NCBI RefSeq assembly: GCF_009389715.1
Contig: NW_024067666.1
Location: forward strand, 4,257,001 to 4,321,000
Reading direction: 5' to 3'
Length of the DNA stretch: 64,000 nt
Origin: Phoenix dactylifera
Taxonomy: Eukaryota; Streptophyta; Magnoliopsida; Arecales; Arecaceae
The notes under the pieces are model-generated. The model saw only the letters and a list, made by a program, of their open reading frames with translations. It was not told the origin of the DNA and made no database searches. Shown piece by piece: positions 1 through 13,077 of this stretch; positions within the stretch are counted from its first letter, which is position 1, and every line of letters begins with the position of its first letter. The translations under genes and the position numbers were made by a program.

Positions 1-906
1 AATGAAATGCAAAATAACCTAGTATACACCTATCTAATTCCTCTATAAATTTCAAACACACAGTTTCAGGATTTGAGTCACCAGCAAAGAAGGCAAATAT
101 GCTGTCTTCACACCCCTTGGTTTTCCTCAGGAAATCATATGCTAATTTGCATAGCTGAGGGCATTCATTTGCATCCTCAAAACCCAACTGCCTAGCTGCC
201 AAAACATCATCAAATTAATATGCGACTTAAAAAATCCAAAAAATTTAGTTCTCGTGTTCTCATCAAAATAGAGCTCTAAAAAAAAATGAAGGAAATAATA
301 TAATCAAGGACATGGGTCCCCACCTTGACACCATACTATATAATCATGGTTGTGAGATTGTTATGCAAGAACACGGATGGAAATGTACTTGAACTCTTTG
401 TACCTATGATATGATTCGCATAATTCGTTGAAGTACTAGAGCTGATCATGAGCTAGATTTGGGCACAGAAAATATCTAATTTTAAATAAATCAAGCTTAA
501 AGCCTAGCTAGTTTAGACCCGAGGCCTGGCCATATTCTCAATTTTAATTCTATAATGAGGTGTGGGGCCAATCACCAACATAGAAGATTGAATTATAATT
601 CACAACGAGATTAAATTATAATTCGCAACTAGCTGGTGACTAAAAAAGAGATAAAGACATCAAAAAGCTAAACACAACCCAGGGAGAGAGAGAGAGAGAT
701 TAAAGGCCGAACGCCAAGTATCCGAAAAACCATGAGACTTGACATATAGAGGTCTGGTGTTGCAGTGAGATTACCCACGTAGTGGGAGAAGCTCTCGAGC
801 TCCTCGACCCCGCCGGAGTCCGTCAACACCAGCCTTGGCATCAGACTAGTGTCTCTCACCGACCGCTGCTTCTTGCGGTGGCAGCCCACCGCGGCGGCTA
901 TTGCAC
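1..906 (-). CDS. Partial gene: NAD kinase-C/P-loop kinase-like protein, N-terminal exons
   Basis: Two coding exons are visible on the minus strand. The first (906-775) encodes about 43 residues, GAIAAAVGCHRKKQRS... to EELESFSHYV, and ends with one base (G) before a GTAATC donor. The second starts at 195 after a TTTTGGCAG acceptor, and G+CT makes an Ala, giving SHYV-A-RQLGFEDANE... The frame then stays open to the left edge through LCKLAYDFLRK, KFIEELDR and CILGYFAFH. From memory this matches the region preceding the P-loop domain of plant Ca/calmodulin-dependent NAD kinase-type proteins; the catalytic part lies outside the window. The exact phase match at the junction supports a real gene. 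No in-frame ATG is seen upstream: a stop lies about 30 bases before, so the exon probably starts at the CAG acceptor at 907-909. The identification is tentative; that this is coding is much safer. Confidence 0.6.
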
Positions 907-3900
907 CTGCGTTAGAGACCGCGACAACATGGAGAAGGAGAAGTTAAAGTGATGACATCTAAAAGGAGTGATAGAGATTGGGTCAGAGGATCTTCAGTAA
1001 GAGAAGAAATAGAAGAAGAATTTGGAGAGGAAGCCCCAAAAAGAGAGGAAGGGAGAGGACATATATAAGATCCGAAAGAGAAGAAGAGGGGAGAGAGAGA
1101 GAGAAAGACTTCTCCAATAAAATAAAATAAAAAAACGGAGGGGAGAGAGTGCTTACCTTCGTGCATGATGGTTGGATGAATAGATGGAGTTTTGATCCCC
1201 TTGGTGTTGAACGTCCAAGAGAAAAAGAGGGTGCAAACATGCGACAGGTAGAGTATGAGTTTTCTGATAGAACGGATGACGCCGAGCCTGGCCTTCTTAT
1301 AAAGAAAAGGGAAAGCAATGGAAACTCGTCATTTCCTCCGATCTGCTGCACCAAGGATCATGGTAAGATAACGGAGTTCCTTGAAGTTTGCTTTTTGTCG
1401 ACGATAAATATCTTGACTGTCTTGGCTTTTACCTCGAGCATCGATGAGGTCGCCCAACATTTTTGAATTGTTCCAAGCTTTTTATGTAAAGGTCGTTTGA
1501 GGAATGGTCAAAGTCCCCGTAATCACCGGAGAAATTATATCCTACATGGTAAGCCATTCATTTCTGTGAGTCATATTCATCAAGTGCTTACTTCGCTACA
1601 AAAATGAGGCTCTGCTTTTTTAATATTAAACAACAACACCATAAATTATATGCCACAAGATTTATAGTTATTGAAAACAGTAATTATGTCCTGTGGTATT
1701 ATTACTAGGCGAGGAAAATTTTCGGACAACATAGCTGATGAAATATTGTCCATTGCCTGGCTGATAAATCAGACCAAAGTACCAAACATGCCTCACCATT
1801 GGGAAATTGAATTTGCAGCACAAAGATCTCTACCCGGATGGAGCTCTGTCACGGATAGGAAGAGTATGAGTAAAAAATATTTTATCCATATCGAACACTC
1901 TCTAGCAGAGAGGAGGCCCAGTGAGGATTACTACGCGGTTGAGGTTTTTCTCACCCCTTTCTTCCCTTTTCTTAAGCAAAAAAAAAAAAAAAAGGAAAAA
2001 GAAAAAAGAAAGGAAGAGGGAAAGCAAGAAGGAGGGAGCATTGGGGAGAAAGGATAAAACACCATAAACAAGGCTCAACCCTTTGGTTCCCAATGGATAC
2101 GGAGAACAAAACACAAAGGCACCAAATGCCAAACTATTCGAGTTGAGCTTAGAACAAAAAATGGGGGCATATATTTTAACATAGAGAAGCTCCTTAATAT
2201 TAACTAGAACAATTTCAAACTTTAACATTGATTTGTGTTGTAATAAAGGCTTTAAAGCTTTTTGTTATATTTAAGAAAAAGCTACAAAGCAACATGGAGT
2301 TTCTATACATAGAAAAAGGTACCATATAATGAAATGAGCCTGCAATTTGTCGATCAACGATTGCCCAAAAAAAAATGTCAATTGATGAACTATAGAATCA
2401 AGACATCCTTATTATTTAGTATAACAACTAAGCATAATTAGAAAACTTTTCCTGTGCCGTATCAAATCCAACACATTAGAATCTAGAATTTATAACAACA
2501 AGCAATAGTTAGAATGCCATGAGATACATGCCTGAGTTATATCTTGGCTCCTTCACAGAGGATGTTCATTTTCATGAAGCAAACTGCATATAACCCAAAA
2601 GATCTTCTATCAGGGAATGCTTTATAAAGTCGGCAATTTATAGTTGATTAGTAGAACTAACATAAAGTAAATAGGTAATAATTTAGTTGGAGATTATAAA
2701 TAGAGACTCGAAAGGATAAAATATATGCATGTAATATGCTTGTCAAGCATGGAGTCATAGGTTAGAACATGGAATGCGGGATAAAATATAAGAAGTGAAA
2801 AAAAATAAAATAGTAACTATAGTTTCATCGATCGATATAGAGAAAATAAAGGGTGCAAGAGCGCTAACTAAGGGATGTTACAAATTCATAGATATTGGAT
2901 TTAAAATGTTTTTACGTGGCACATTGGACATATGCCTAATTCAAGAGAAAGATACATATCAAGCCTGACATACAACGATATGGCAATTAGCACGTGTATG
3001 CACATTATTGGTTTCAAGGGAAGAATTACCATTTTAAATTTGAATTTTTTAAGATATGCCATAATATAAGTAGGCTTTATTTGTAGTTTTCATACATTTC
3101 ATACGTTTTTTTTTCCTCTCTAAAGCATTGCAGAGGCAAAGAAGAGCTGTATCATTTCATGTATATAAAAAAAAAAGTATGAAGGTGTGTTTATTATAAA
3201 TAATTGATCTAATTATTTTACGTACTTTATGAATGAGATCCATCGAAGCCTGATATATAGGGGCTGTTGGCTTGGTGGATGGATATGGTGAACCGTTGAA
3301 TGATTAGACATAGTGTGTGCTAGCTTTTTGACTTTATATAATGGAAAATTTCTTATGATAGATGAGTGAGCTTGTTGAATAATGCAAAGCAATCCGGTCT
3401 AATGATGGTTCTTGAAAATAAGAATTTGCTTATGATTGGTTGCCAACCAATGATGAGGATAATTTTCTTCATATAGCATATGATTATTCCACAAAATATT
3501 AACTCATGGAAACTTAGTAGAAGTTTTAGTGCGGCATCTTTTTCTTTCCTTAGCAGATAGCTTGTTCACTCTCATCTGGAGTCAAAACTTTTCACAACAA
3601 TGTATAAGAACTAGCATCATTTTGTGCCTTATTTTAATCTATTCATCGCGGCTAGGTCTCACATCACTCGGAAGCATAATCAAGAAAAATTGCTTTAGTT
3701 CAAAATTTCCACAAGAAAAGCTCATCACGGCGATTGCATCCGAGAATTAATAGATGGCAACTAGATCTAATCCATAGTCTCCAAATCTAGTCTTGAGCGA
3801 TCACTTTTAGCAAAAACTTGCATTCACCAAAACTAGCATAAATGATGTTGAAACAAATCAACTTGCTGATTGGCTAACTGGATTGGGTACTTTATGGGTG

Positions 3901-4070
3901 AAATATTGATGTAATTTTTTTTGCTGAAAGAATATTGATGTTATTTATAACAGTAGTGCAACCCTACATTTGGTTCTTGCTTCTCCTATTTTATGTGAAT
4001 AGTGAATGGTGCATATTTATTCAATATTGAGACTTTGCCTCCATTATATCAAAAGTCATAGGGGAAAAAA
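907..4070. other. Repeat-rich intergenic spacer
   Basis: No gene can be supported here. The segment is AT-rich with polypurine stretches (about 1000-1140 and 1975-2050) and several A-runs. Open stretches on both strands are low complexity. A weak LINE tail is described separately at 3530-3990. The 5' exon of the left-hand minus-strand gene may lie within 907-1400, but I could not identify it. Confidence 0.5.
3530..3990 (+). repeat. Degraded LINE 3' tail (RNase H-like)
   Basis: A reading frame near 3850 gives NQLADWLTGLGTLWVKY, which resembles the C-terminal RNase H end of plant L1-type LINEs (compare the ADWMAAYV motif of other copies in this window). The upstream part contains no convincing protein. 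It is much older than the copy at 4084. It could also be a chance resemblance. Confidence 0.35.
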
Positions 4071-4083
4071 ATCACATGATGAA

Positions 4084-4605
4084 ATAATCATCATGGTGAA
4101 TTTTGATGAGTATGTCTCGAACGGAGGTACGCAGGGTGGCGCGGAGTTTGTTATCAGGGATCCGAACGCCAGAGTGGTGGTAGCATGTGGCTGTCAGCTA
4201 TTCGATGTTTCAGTTCCTAGTGCAGAGTTAAGCGCCGCGTGGGCAGGCCTTCGACGTGTTCGGCTAAATTTGCAAGTTCGCTCAGTCATTTTGGAGGGCG
4301 ACTCGGCTACGGTTATCAGATAGATCCAGGAGGTCCGAGGGGTGCGGGTGACGACCACCCTCTGCTTTGTGATATATGGGCCATGACTAGAAATGGAGTG
4401 GCCTTTCAGGCCAAGCATGTCTTTGTGAAGCTAATGGGACTGCCGATTGGATGGCTGCCTATGTGACAAGCCATACAGATAGTACTATATGGGCTGGAGA
4501 TGAAGAGGTGCCTCTAGCATTTCGAGATATTTTGTTTTCTGATTTTGTTGGATGTACTCATATTCGTCAAATATGGGTTGTCCGTTCCAGCAGAAAAAAA
4601 AAAAA
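4084..4605 (+). mobile_element. 5'-truncated L1-type LINE, RNase H end, with poly-A and TSD
   Basis: The segment encodes the RNase H domain that closes ORF2 of plant L1 LINEs: VNFDEYVSNGGTQGGAEFVI, DPNARVVVA, then LILEGDSA-like residues, and in a second frame KHVF...ADWMAAYV. The frame is broken near 4321. It ends in an A-run at 4594-4605. The 13-mer ATCACATGATGAA occurs at 4071-4083 and again at 4606-4618, directly flanking body plus poly-A, as expected for target-primed reverse transcription. With preceding As the duplication may be longer. The perfect TSD argues for a fairly recent insertion. It ends about 350 bases before the KU70 start codon. Confidence 0.88.
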
Positions 4606-4647
4606 ATCACATGATGAAGACGGATGATCAGAGTCGTCACCAGTTAT

Positions 4648-4655
4648 CCACGTGG
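4648..4655 (+). promoter_or_regulatory. Palindromic G-box upstream of KU70
   Basis: CCACGTGG contains the CACGTG core bound by plant bZIP and bHLH factors. It lies about 305 bases upstream of the KU70 ATG and only 30 bases right of the LINE target-site duplication. A functional role is inferred from position only. The flank also holds a TTTTAAAAGG stretch near 4765 that could serve as a weak TATA-like site. Confidence 0.4.
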
Positions 4656-4958
4656 CAACAGCATAAAACCGGGCACCGCATCGGCCCACTGGACACCCCC
4701 GGTTGCTTTCGTTACAGGCCAGGCGAGGGCAGAAAGGCGGCAGAAACCCCGTGTCTCTCTCTTCTTTTAAAAGGGGATTTTCTGGTAATTTGACAAGGGC
4801 CTCTCGATCTTCTTCCGGAAGAACCCTCTTCCCTTTCCCCGGACGCGGACGCATGACTCCATAAAGAAGCACCTGGCGGGAAGAGCTCCTCGTTCGATTT
4901 CGACCCCCTCCTCGCCCCCAAGAAGAAGCATTTCCTCGAACACCTTCGCTCCCTCCTC

Positions 4959-7900
4959 ATGGATTTGGACCCAGAAGGCCTATTTCGGGATGATTCCGAC
5001 TCCGAGAGCGAGTTCTATCGGGTCGGTTTCCCTCCTACTTCTTTCCCCCTCTCCAGTCTTCTGGTTTCTCGAATCTTTCTCCGTGTCTGGAATCTTCTTG
5101 TTTCTTGAAATCTTTTTGTGTCGTTGTTTTCAGGAAAAAGATTCCACAAAGGAGTTTGTAGTCTACCTCGTTGATGCGTCCCCGAAGATGTTCGGTGCAG
5201 CAAGAAGCGATGTGAGTTTGTCTTTCCCATCTTCAAATTTCTGGCATTGCGATTTATAGCAGGTCAAATGATTTTTCTTTTTAAAGATCTTTTTTGGTGT
5301 TACTGTTCTTTTATTTGGGAACTTGGGAATCATGCAACTCGTGGAACGAGTATTCTGTATTCCTTTTCCCTATCGTTTTGAGTAAAAGAGAAGGGTGTAA
5401 ATGGGTTGAAAGTGGGGTGACGGGAAGAGATTCTTGGATTTCTGGCTCATAATTTATGCGGTGTTCGATGTTTTCTTCTCTTTCTTTTATGTGGTATTAT
5501 CGTGGTTTGCATGTATAGTCCTTCCATTTCCTCATATGATGACATTTCTTTCTCATCGGTTTGTGCTGTTGGATGTAATATAGCTGCATTATATGGGTTA
5601 CAGCTGCACTATCGTGAATTTTAGTATGTCTTAACCATAACCAGGGGCAAGATTTTTTTTTTTGTCGACTTAATTCTTTAGTTCGTATGATGAAAATCAA
5701 AGCAAGTCAGAAAATGCAAGAGAAAAAATATACTTTAGGAAAATGCTACGTCTTCCCTGAAAGATCCTTGAAACAACCGTGAACCATGGATTTCAAGGAA
5801 CGGCCAGCTACAAAGTTGGCACTTAGATTCCAAATTAACACCTGGAGTTTCCTGTGTGTCGCACCAAATCTAGGTTAACACCTTTTGGGTACGTTTCTGG
5901 GGAAACTCACCAGAGATGGCCTTGCAGTAAAGGTGGAAGTAATAGATTCAACAAAAGGAGATATTAGGTAGAACTCTGGAGCAACCTAAAACAAGGATGA
6001 GTAAAAAACATCTCTAGCATAGGAAAGTCCATAACACATCAAGATGCTTTTTGAGAGCTTAATTCGAGGAGCGCAATAAATCATAAAGTTGAAGCTAAAT
6101 GACCTGATTGCAAGTAAACTTGATGTCAGGACAAGCATCTGCTATAGTTGGATAAGAAGCCTGGACCTTTTTTTATAAAAAAAAATCTATATTTAGAGAA
6201 AAATTAAATTTGCTCTCTGCGCTGAATCAAGCAAAATGATACTTTCAGTGAAAATCACTTTTATTAAAATATGAGTCGATCATGGGTTAAGACTCGCTGC
6301 CACAACCTGAATTCACCTAGAAAAAAAATGTGATCCATGCACTCTATGCATGAGATGCAGTGCACCATTTCTTGGGAATGCAAGCCTTCTACTCATATTT
6401 TGGGCTTAAACATTTTAAACCTTATTGGCATACCTCATCTTTGAATAGTTTTGAGGAATTTCACTTTTGTGACATCATCATGATTGAAGCTTACTTGACA
6501 AAAATAGCAGATACCTCGTCGGTGCAATTTGTTAATATGATTTGGATCATATCCTTTTGCACTACTTATGGATGAACTTACTGCTAATATTTAGGAAGAT
6601 ATATTATGATATATGTTATTTGCAGATGATATAGTGCTGATTCATGAGAAGAAAAGATTCCATATTACATTGGACTTGTAGAGAAAAACTTTAGAGGATA
6701 AGGGCTTAAAGATTAGTTGAATGAAGATAGAGTATATGAAATGTAAATTTTGTGAGAATGAGAATGAAAATATGATAATTTACCTAAAAAAATGAAGATA
6801 TGATACCAATTAAAATTGATGACCGAGAGATGCCAAAAAGTGACAGTTTTGTTATTTAGGATCTGTATTGTACAAAATAACGAGGAGATAGACGAATATA
6901 TGTATATATATGTATGTATAATAGAACTGGAGCCGGTTGGATGAAGTGGAGAGGTGCTTTTGGAATATTATGTGATAGGCAGGTGTATACCTAGGAAACA
7001 TAAAGAAAAATTTTATAAAATAATATTGTATGGCTTAGAGTGTTGGACAATAAAGAAAGTGCATGAAAATAAGTTGAACATAGCTGAAATAAGAATGCTA
7101 AGATGGGTATGTGATACAACTAGAAAAGATAAAACGAGAAATGAATATATTAGAGGAGCTGTAGGAGTTGCACAAACTAAGGACAAAGTAATGAAAAATC
7201 AGTTGAGATGGTATGGACATGTAGAACGAAGACCTAAAGAGGCTCGAGTTAGGAGAGTTATGTTGAAGGTGTTAAGAAAAGGAAGGAAAGATTTAAGGTG
7301 ACATGGATAGAGCTTTTAAGGAAGGATATGTAGAAACTTGGAGTAATATCAAAGCTGGCCCTAAATAGGAATACTTGGCAAATAAGGATCCATAGAGCCA
7401 AACCCAAATAGTTGGAAAATGACTAGATAGTTATGGTTCTGGTTTTGGTTATTTGGACCATTTGCATAGTAAATTGAACTTGTTAGTTATCTGGATTTAA
7501 ACTATTCTCAATAGTGCTGATGGCACCTTGCTTCATATATTGATTTAAGCATTACCTATCTCAGCTCACTTTTGGTGAATTCTTGCTTCTCATTGAGTTA
7601 GACAGCTCCACTGGGATCATCGCTATAGTACGACATGCATAATACGTCATTTATACATTCATGATCCCTGGGCACATCTATAAGCTGAAATATAGATTGA
7701 TAGCATGATATTTGATGCTCACTACGTAATTGTTTTTTGCTAGACCAATATATTATGAGTCAATGACTATTGCTAAGCCCTGTAGGTGCATAATAAGCAT
7801 CATCAACCTCTTGCATGCCTACATCACCTCACAAGGTATTGAAATTAAACATATTATCCGTTGATGGAGTTTGTAATTTATTGTTATTTCTTTGTATTTT

Positions 7901-10900
7901 GAAGATTCATGGCTGACTTCTTAAATTGAATTTTGTTCCGACCCAAATCTTCTTCATGGAATCAACTTAGCATTGGCTTAGCTTTGTTTGTCATTAATTT
8001 CAATCTTGAAAAGGAATGGTTTGTAAATAAAAGCTACTCATATGAACATAAAGTTTGAATCTCCTTACAAACATTTATGTATTTTGATGCTTATATAGTT
8101 ATATTATCATTTGAAAACCAGCATAATAAGAGCATGGTATTGCTCATTTGCTTTGATGTCAGCACTAATAAAATATTCTTGGTAATTGGTTTTATTGTTG
8201 CTTGCAGGAAGATGAGAAACCAGAAACACATTTTCATGCTGCAATAAACTGTATTTCCCAGTCATTGATGGCCCAAATTATTGGTAGATCCTATGATGAA
8301 GTTGCAGTTTGTTTCTTTAACACTGTAAGCTGTTGATCTTATTGGGTTTTTATATTCATATTTTATTCATTTTCATTTCTTTAGCAATTGTATATTTGTA
8401 ATCTGTAGGTGCTCAGGTTTATACGAGCCTCCTTATTGAACTGTGGTGTTTTAAACCCATCTTTTTTTTTTCTTCTAAGATTTGAATTTATCATTTTTGA
8501 AAATTGATGATCATAACAAGCACCTAGAGTAGAAGTTGTTAGTGCTGTTAGTTGTAAGCAGTGTTAGCCTCACTATCCGGAACCGGACAATTTGGGTTGT
8601 ACTGAACCAGTCAAGAATTGGAACGGTTCGGGCGGTTTGGATGGTTCAGTGATTTCAATCCTTAATAAAATAACAAGCCTCTTGTGTTGTGGTCCTAATT
8701 CGCTTAATCTCTCTCCCTTTCTATTTGGTCCATGATAAAACCATGAGCCTCCCAGCTCTCATGGACCCAATTCGCTCAATCCCTCTCCCTCTCCCCCTCT
8801 TGCTCTATCGTTCTCTCTCTTTCTCTCAATGTCTTCTCTCCCTCTCTGAATAGGTCTATGGAAGTTGAGCAAAAGCCGGAGTGGAGGAAACCTTAGAGGA
8901 GTCCCCTGGCGGGACCAAAGATGGAGGCGGAGCCGCCCACCGGGCCGAGAGGGTTTCCTCTCTCCCTCCCTCCCTCTCTTTCTCCCCCTCCCTCCCTCTC
9001 TTTCTCCCTCTTCCTCCCTCTTCCCCTCCCTTTTCTTGTTTCAGTTCGTCTCAGAATGGTGCAGTAATGATCCATGCCGTGCCAAACTGATTTGGCTGGT
9101 AATCCGGTAACACAAACCTTGCTTATAAGTATTATGTGGAAGGGCTTTTTTTTAGATCTTGTATGAGAAACATTATGGAGGATAGCTTTGTGTACCCTCG
9201 ATTATTATTGGCTTTAAATAGGGTCACACAGGTCTTATTTCTGATACTGAGCAACTACTAGCTCAAATGAAATTGGTTTAAAGCAACAATGCTTCTTTCT
9301 TAGCAAGCTACAATGTCTTGTAGAAATGGGTCTTGAAACCATTATGATTAGCACAAAGTTTGGCATATGCTAGATTGTGTATAAAATTACCTTTGAAAAT
9401 TCAGGCTTCAAGCCATGCCTTGGCCAGTTTCTTAGATGAAAATTCTTTTGGGCTAGTTTTTGGTTGCTTTTGGTCAAGCCTAGGGTGCAAATAAGCCGAG
9501 ACGAGCTGAGCATCAAGCTGCTCGGGCTCGACTTAGAATATTGAGGAGCTGCTCAAGCTTGGCTTGAGCTTGAGCAAAGTGTAACATAATCTGCTCAAGC
9601 TTGGCTAAGTTTTTAGCTGAGCTTTAATTGAGCTACGTCAAGCTTTCCCCTATTTTTGCACTACAAAGTGTTCAGGCTCGGCTTGTCTATGAACCGAGCT
9701 CTGAAAATGTTTGAGCTCAGCGTGGTTTCTAATGAGCTCTAATTAAGCAGAACTCAAGCTTGCAACCCTAGTCAAACCTAAAGTGCAAACAATTATATAT
9801 ACTTATAAACATGAATATTTTTTTTAAAATAAAATATAAATAAATAAATAAAATTTACCTAACCCTAGAACAGACACTTAACTTTCCTACTTCTCTCTTC
9901 TGCCATTCCCTCATCCTACTTCCTTCTCCACACCTTCACTCATTTCCATTATTTTGCCTTCACCTCTCTTTACCTGCATAATGCTGAGGTTGAGGATTGT
10001 GCATTTTGAATTTGCCACAGTTGTGCTAAGTTGGGAACTAGCAGGCCAATTGAAACTCTAAATTAACTGGTGAGAACCCACAAAAGCCAAATGCAAACCA
10101 GTAGTGTCAAAAAAAAGAAAAAACTCATAGTATAATGACGATCATCAACCAAGTCAAGTCAACATAAAGAGAAAAGGATGAATCGAAGAACTTTGTAGAT
10201 CAAATTGTTCATATATCTATTACATTTAGTAAAAAGTTTGACAAATTCTCTGAAAATGAAGTGCTGAAAATTTGGAGCCAAATGATGATTTCTTAGTAAA
10301 AGAAAATGTTGAAATATGCTTTTTTTAATTAAATCCTAAAAGTATTTATACTTTATGTTTATTTTTGGTAAGAGAAGACTGCTATTAGAGTTCAATATTC
10401 ATCTACTAAGTAACAGTGGTACTCCCCCTAATGAAATTCCCACCTTTACCCCAGCCAATTTGCAAAAACGTTGTCTTCCCTGATCAAAATAGGTCTAGTT
10501 TACTATTTAGCTTATCTCGAGCTATCAAAATTGGCATTGGCTTCTCATGGGTGTAATGTTGATATCCAGTGATGATTGAAATTGGCAAAGTCTATGGAGA
10601 AACCTTTGTTGTAAACCTTGTAGGCATTGATTGAATAGAGGATGAAGAAATTTTAATATAAGAAAGTATGTGGAATTCCTTGATTGTACTGAATTATGTA
10701 TAGCAATTGTAAACTAATCTATTAATTGATAATTTATACATCCTTGGAGTAATCACATGGAATCATAAACCATATCTACCCGATATTTTTGTGTATGGCC
10801 ATTTGATGGTTTGTATACTTGCATCTATAGTTTTATATCTATCTAATGATAACTTATTCTTCATAATTTGAACTACTTGGCTGCATGCATTTCTGTTTCT

Positions 10901-13041
10901 GAGACAATGTATTTCTTGTTAAAAACTCATCACATGTTATGCTTTCTACTTGTTACAGAAGGAAAAGAAAAACTTACAGGATTTAAATGGGGTCTATGTC
11001 TTCAATGTTATGGACAGAGAATGTCTTGATAGGCCAACAGCAAGGTTAATTAAAGAGCTCTCTTATGTAGAAGGTAATTGTTAGAGATGATTTATATTTT
11101 TTTTCTCTAACAATTGTATCTAATGTTTGTTCCATGAAGATATCAAATAATTGTCATCTCATGTCATAATAATCAGAAGTTTAGAAAATTTGCTAGTTTG
11201 TTTGTAACCTTTGGATATATATATTTTTTATTTTTGAGAAGAAATGTGGCAGTACCACCTTTCCTAATTGAACTTGGAACCTCTTTTGTAAGTACCAAGG
11301 TGCAAAGTCTGCCATTCCATCACTTATAGTCCTGTACTGACCATACCATGTACCAAGATTCGGTTTGGTTTGTAAGCCAAACTTGCTAGTACTAGTGTAG
11401 ACTGAGCGGAATCATCCTGTATTGCATGGTAATGACTTGTACTACCCAGTTTTAGCTAGTACCAAGGACGGAGTGAGAAAAGAGTGTTGGAAGCCTGCCT
11501 CGGCACATGGTGTGTTCTGCACCATACTGAACTTAACGTACCAAACTGTCAACATATTGGTACAATTTTTGGTACCGGTTTTGTGGAGCTTGCCAAGGAG
11601 AAGTGCCAGCCAACCGACCAATGTCCCATTGGTTTTTTAACCTTTAGGTATAACCAAAAGCTAGTTAAGTAGACATCCATAGGAGATTGTTCTCAGATCG
11701 TTCAATTAGTTGATTCAGCTAAAACTCCTGTGCAACTATTAGGGCGTCCCACCTATTGTTTCTTTTGTTTTCCTACTTTGTCCTTAGACCATCTCTCTCT
11801 TGAAAAATAGAATAAATTATTGTAACACTCATTTGATCAGCTATGTATATATTGTTTTCTCTTATTTAAACTAAAAACATTTTCCAAAGGCACTATCAAA
11901 GTGTATGTTTGCTACAAAGGCGGTCTACTAATCTTTCAAATACACCCTCCTTCAAGTATTTCCCTGTAAAAGAATTCTTTGTGGTAGTGAATCTTATAGA
12001 GACTGTTCATACACAATACTAATTTATCACATGCAAAATAAGAGTTGTCAGATTTAGATAATAAGCAATCCCGATATTATGGTTCAGGTTATAGTTAAAC
12101 AAGGGCAATGTTAAATAATACAACATTCTACACAAGTGGAAGAAGCCATTAAAATTTTGAATTCAAGTGCTAGTATTTGATTCATGGAAAAAAAACCCTA
12201 AAGCTCAAAAACATTGTCGGACCTCTTCATGTTTGGTAGGCCTACGATTGGGCCAGGCACCTGGACACGAGCTTTTGGGTCATGATTTTAGATGTGGACC
12301 CAACCTGTTGAATAATTGAGTTGGTTCAGGTTCATGGAAAAGCTTCTACACACTTCAGGTTATTTAGGATGGCCAAAACCCAACACCGTGCATTTGGGTC
12401 TGGGAGTGAGTTGGTCTAGATTTGGGTTCCATGCAAGATAAGTAGAACTTAGACAATTTATTCTATGCTTAAAATAGAATAATAACAACATGCACGATAG
12501 GTAAGTGTAGAGAACAAAAAAGGGGAAGTAGTGTGGACTGTTACCCCTAATGTCACTGACACAAACATGATTCAACCTTAATTGAGCCTTCAACCTCTAA
12601 ATAAACAGGCATAAAACACCATATTCAAACCTAAACATAGCCATAGGGTGAGTGATAGAGTGTTTAGAGATTACAAAATCATGGGTTTTTGTGTTGAGTC
12701 TAATTTTACGAGGCTGATCTATATTGGGTCATCTATCGTTTGACCAATTTAAACTCATTTAGTACATGGGTTGGTTCAGGTCTGAGCTGGGTCAGAAAAC
12801 ATATGTGCCAGAACCAAGTTTTCAAACAGGCCATTTGTAGACCCAGTCCTTAACAGTCTAAAATGCTGGGTTGGACTGGGCCTAACTAGGTTAGGTTCAT
12901 GGATTGACCCAATCCATTTGCAGTCCTAATATCTGATAGAGAATCACAATCCATTGTTCTTATTGCATTAAGACAAGCAGTTCTGCAACTCTGATACATT
13001 TCCTCTGTTACAACTTCCGAAATACTAACTTGATATGCCTC

Positions 13042-13077
<36 letters not shown>

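Noticed and set aside
1671-2057. Plus-strand 128-codon frame
   Set aside because: The end is a lysine/glutamate low-complexity run from a polypurine tract and the rest resembles no protein.
12360-12593. Possible hAT MITE left end TTAGGATGGCC
   Set aside because: Flanks do not give an 8-bp duplication with the right end near 12928, so borders were left open.
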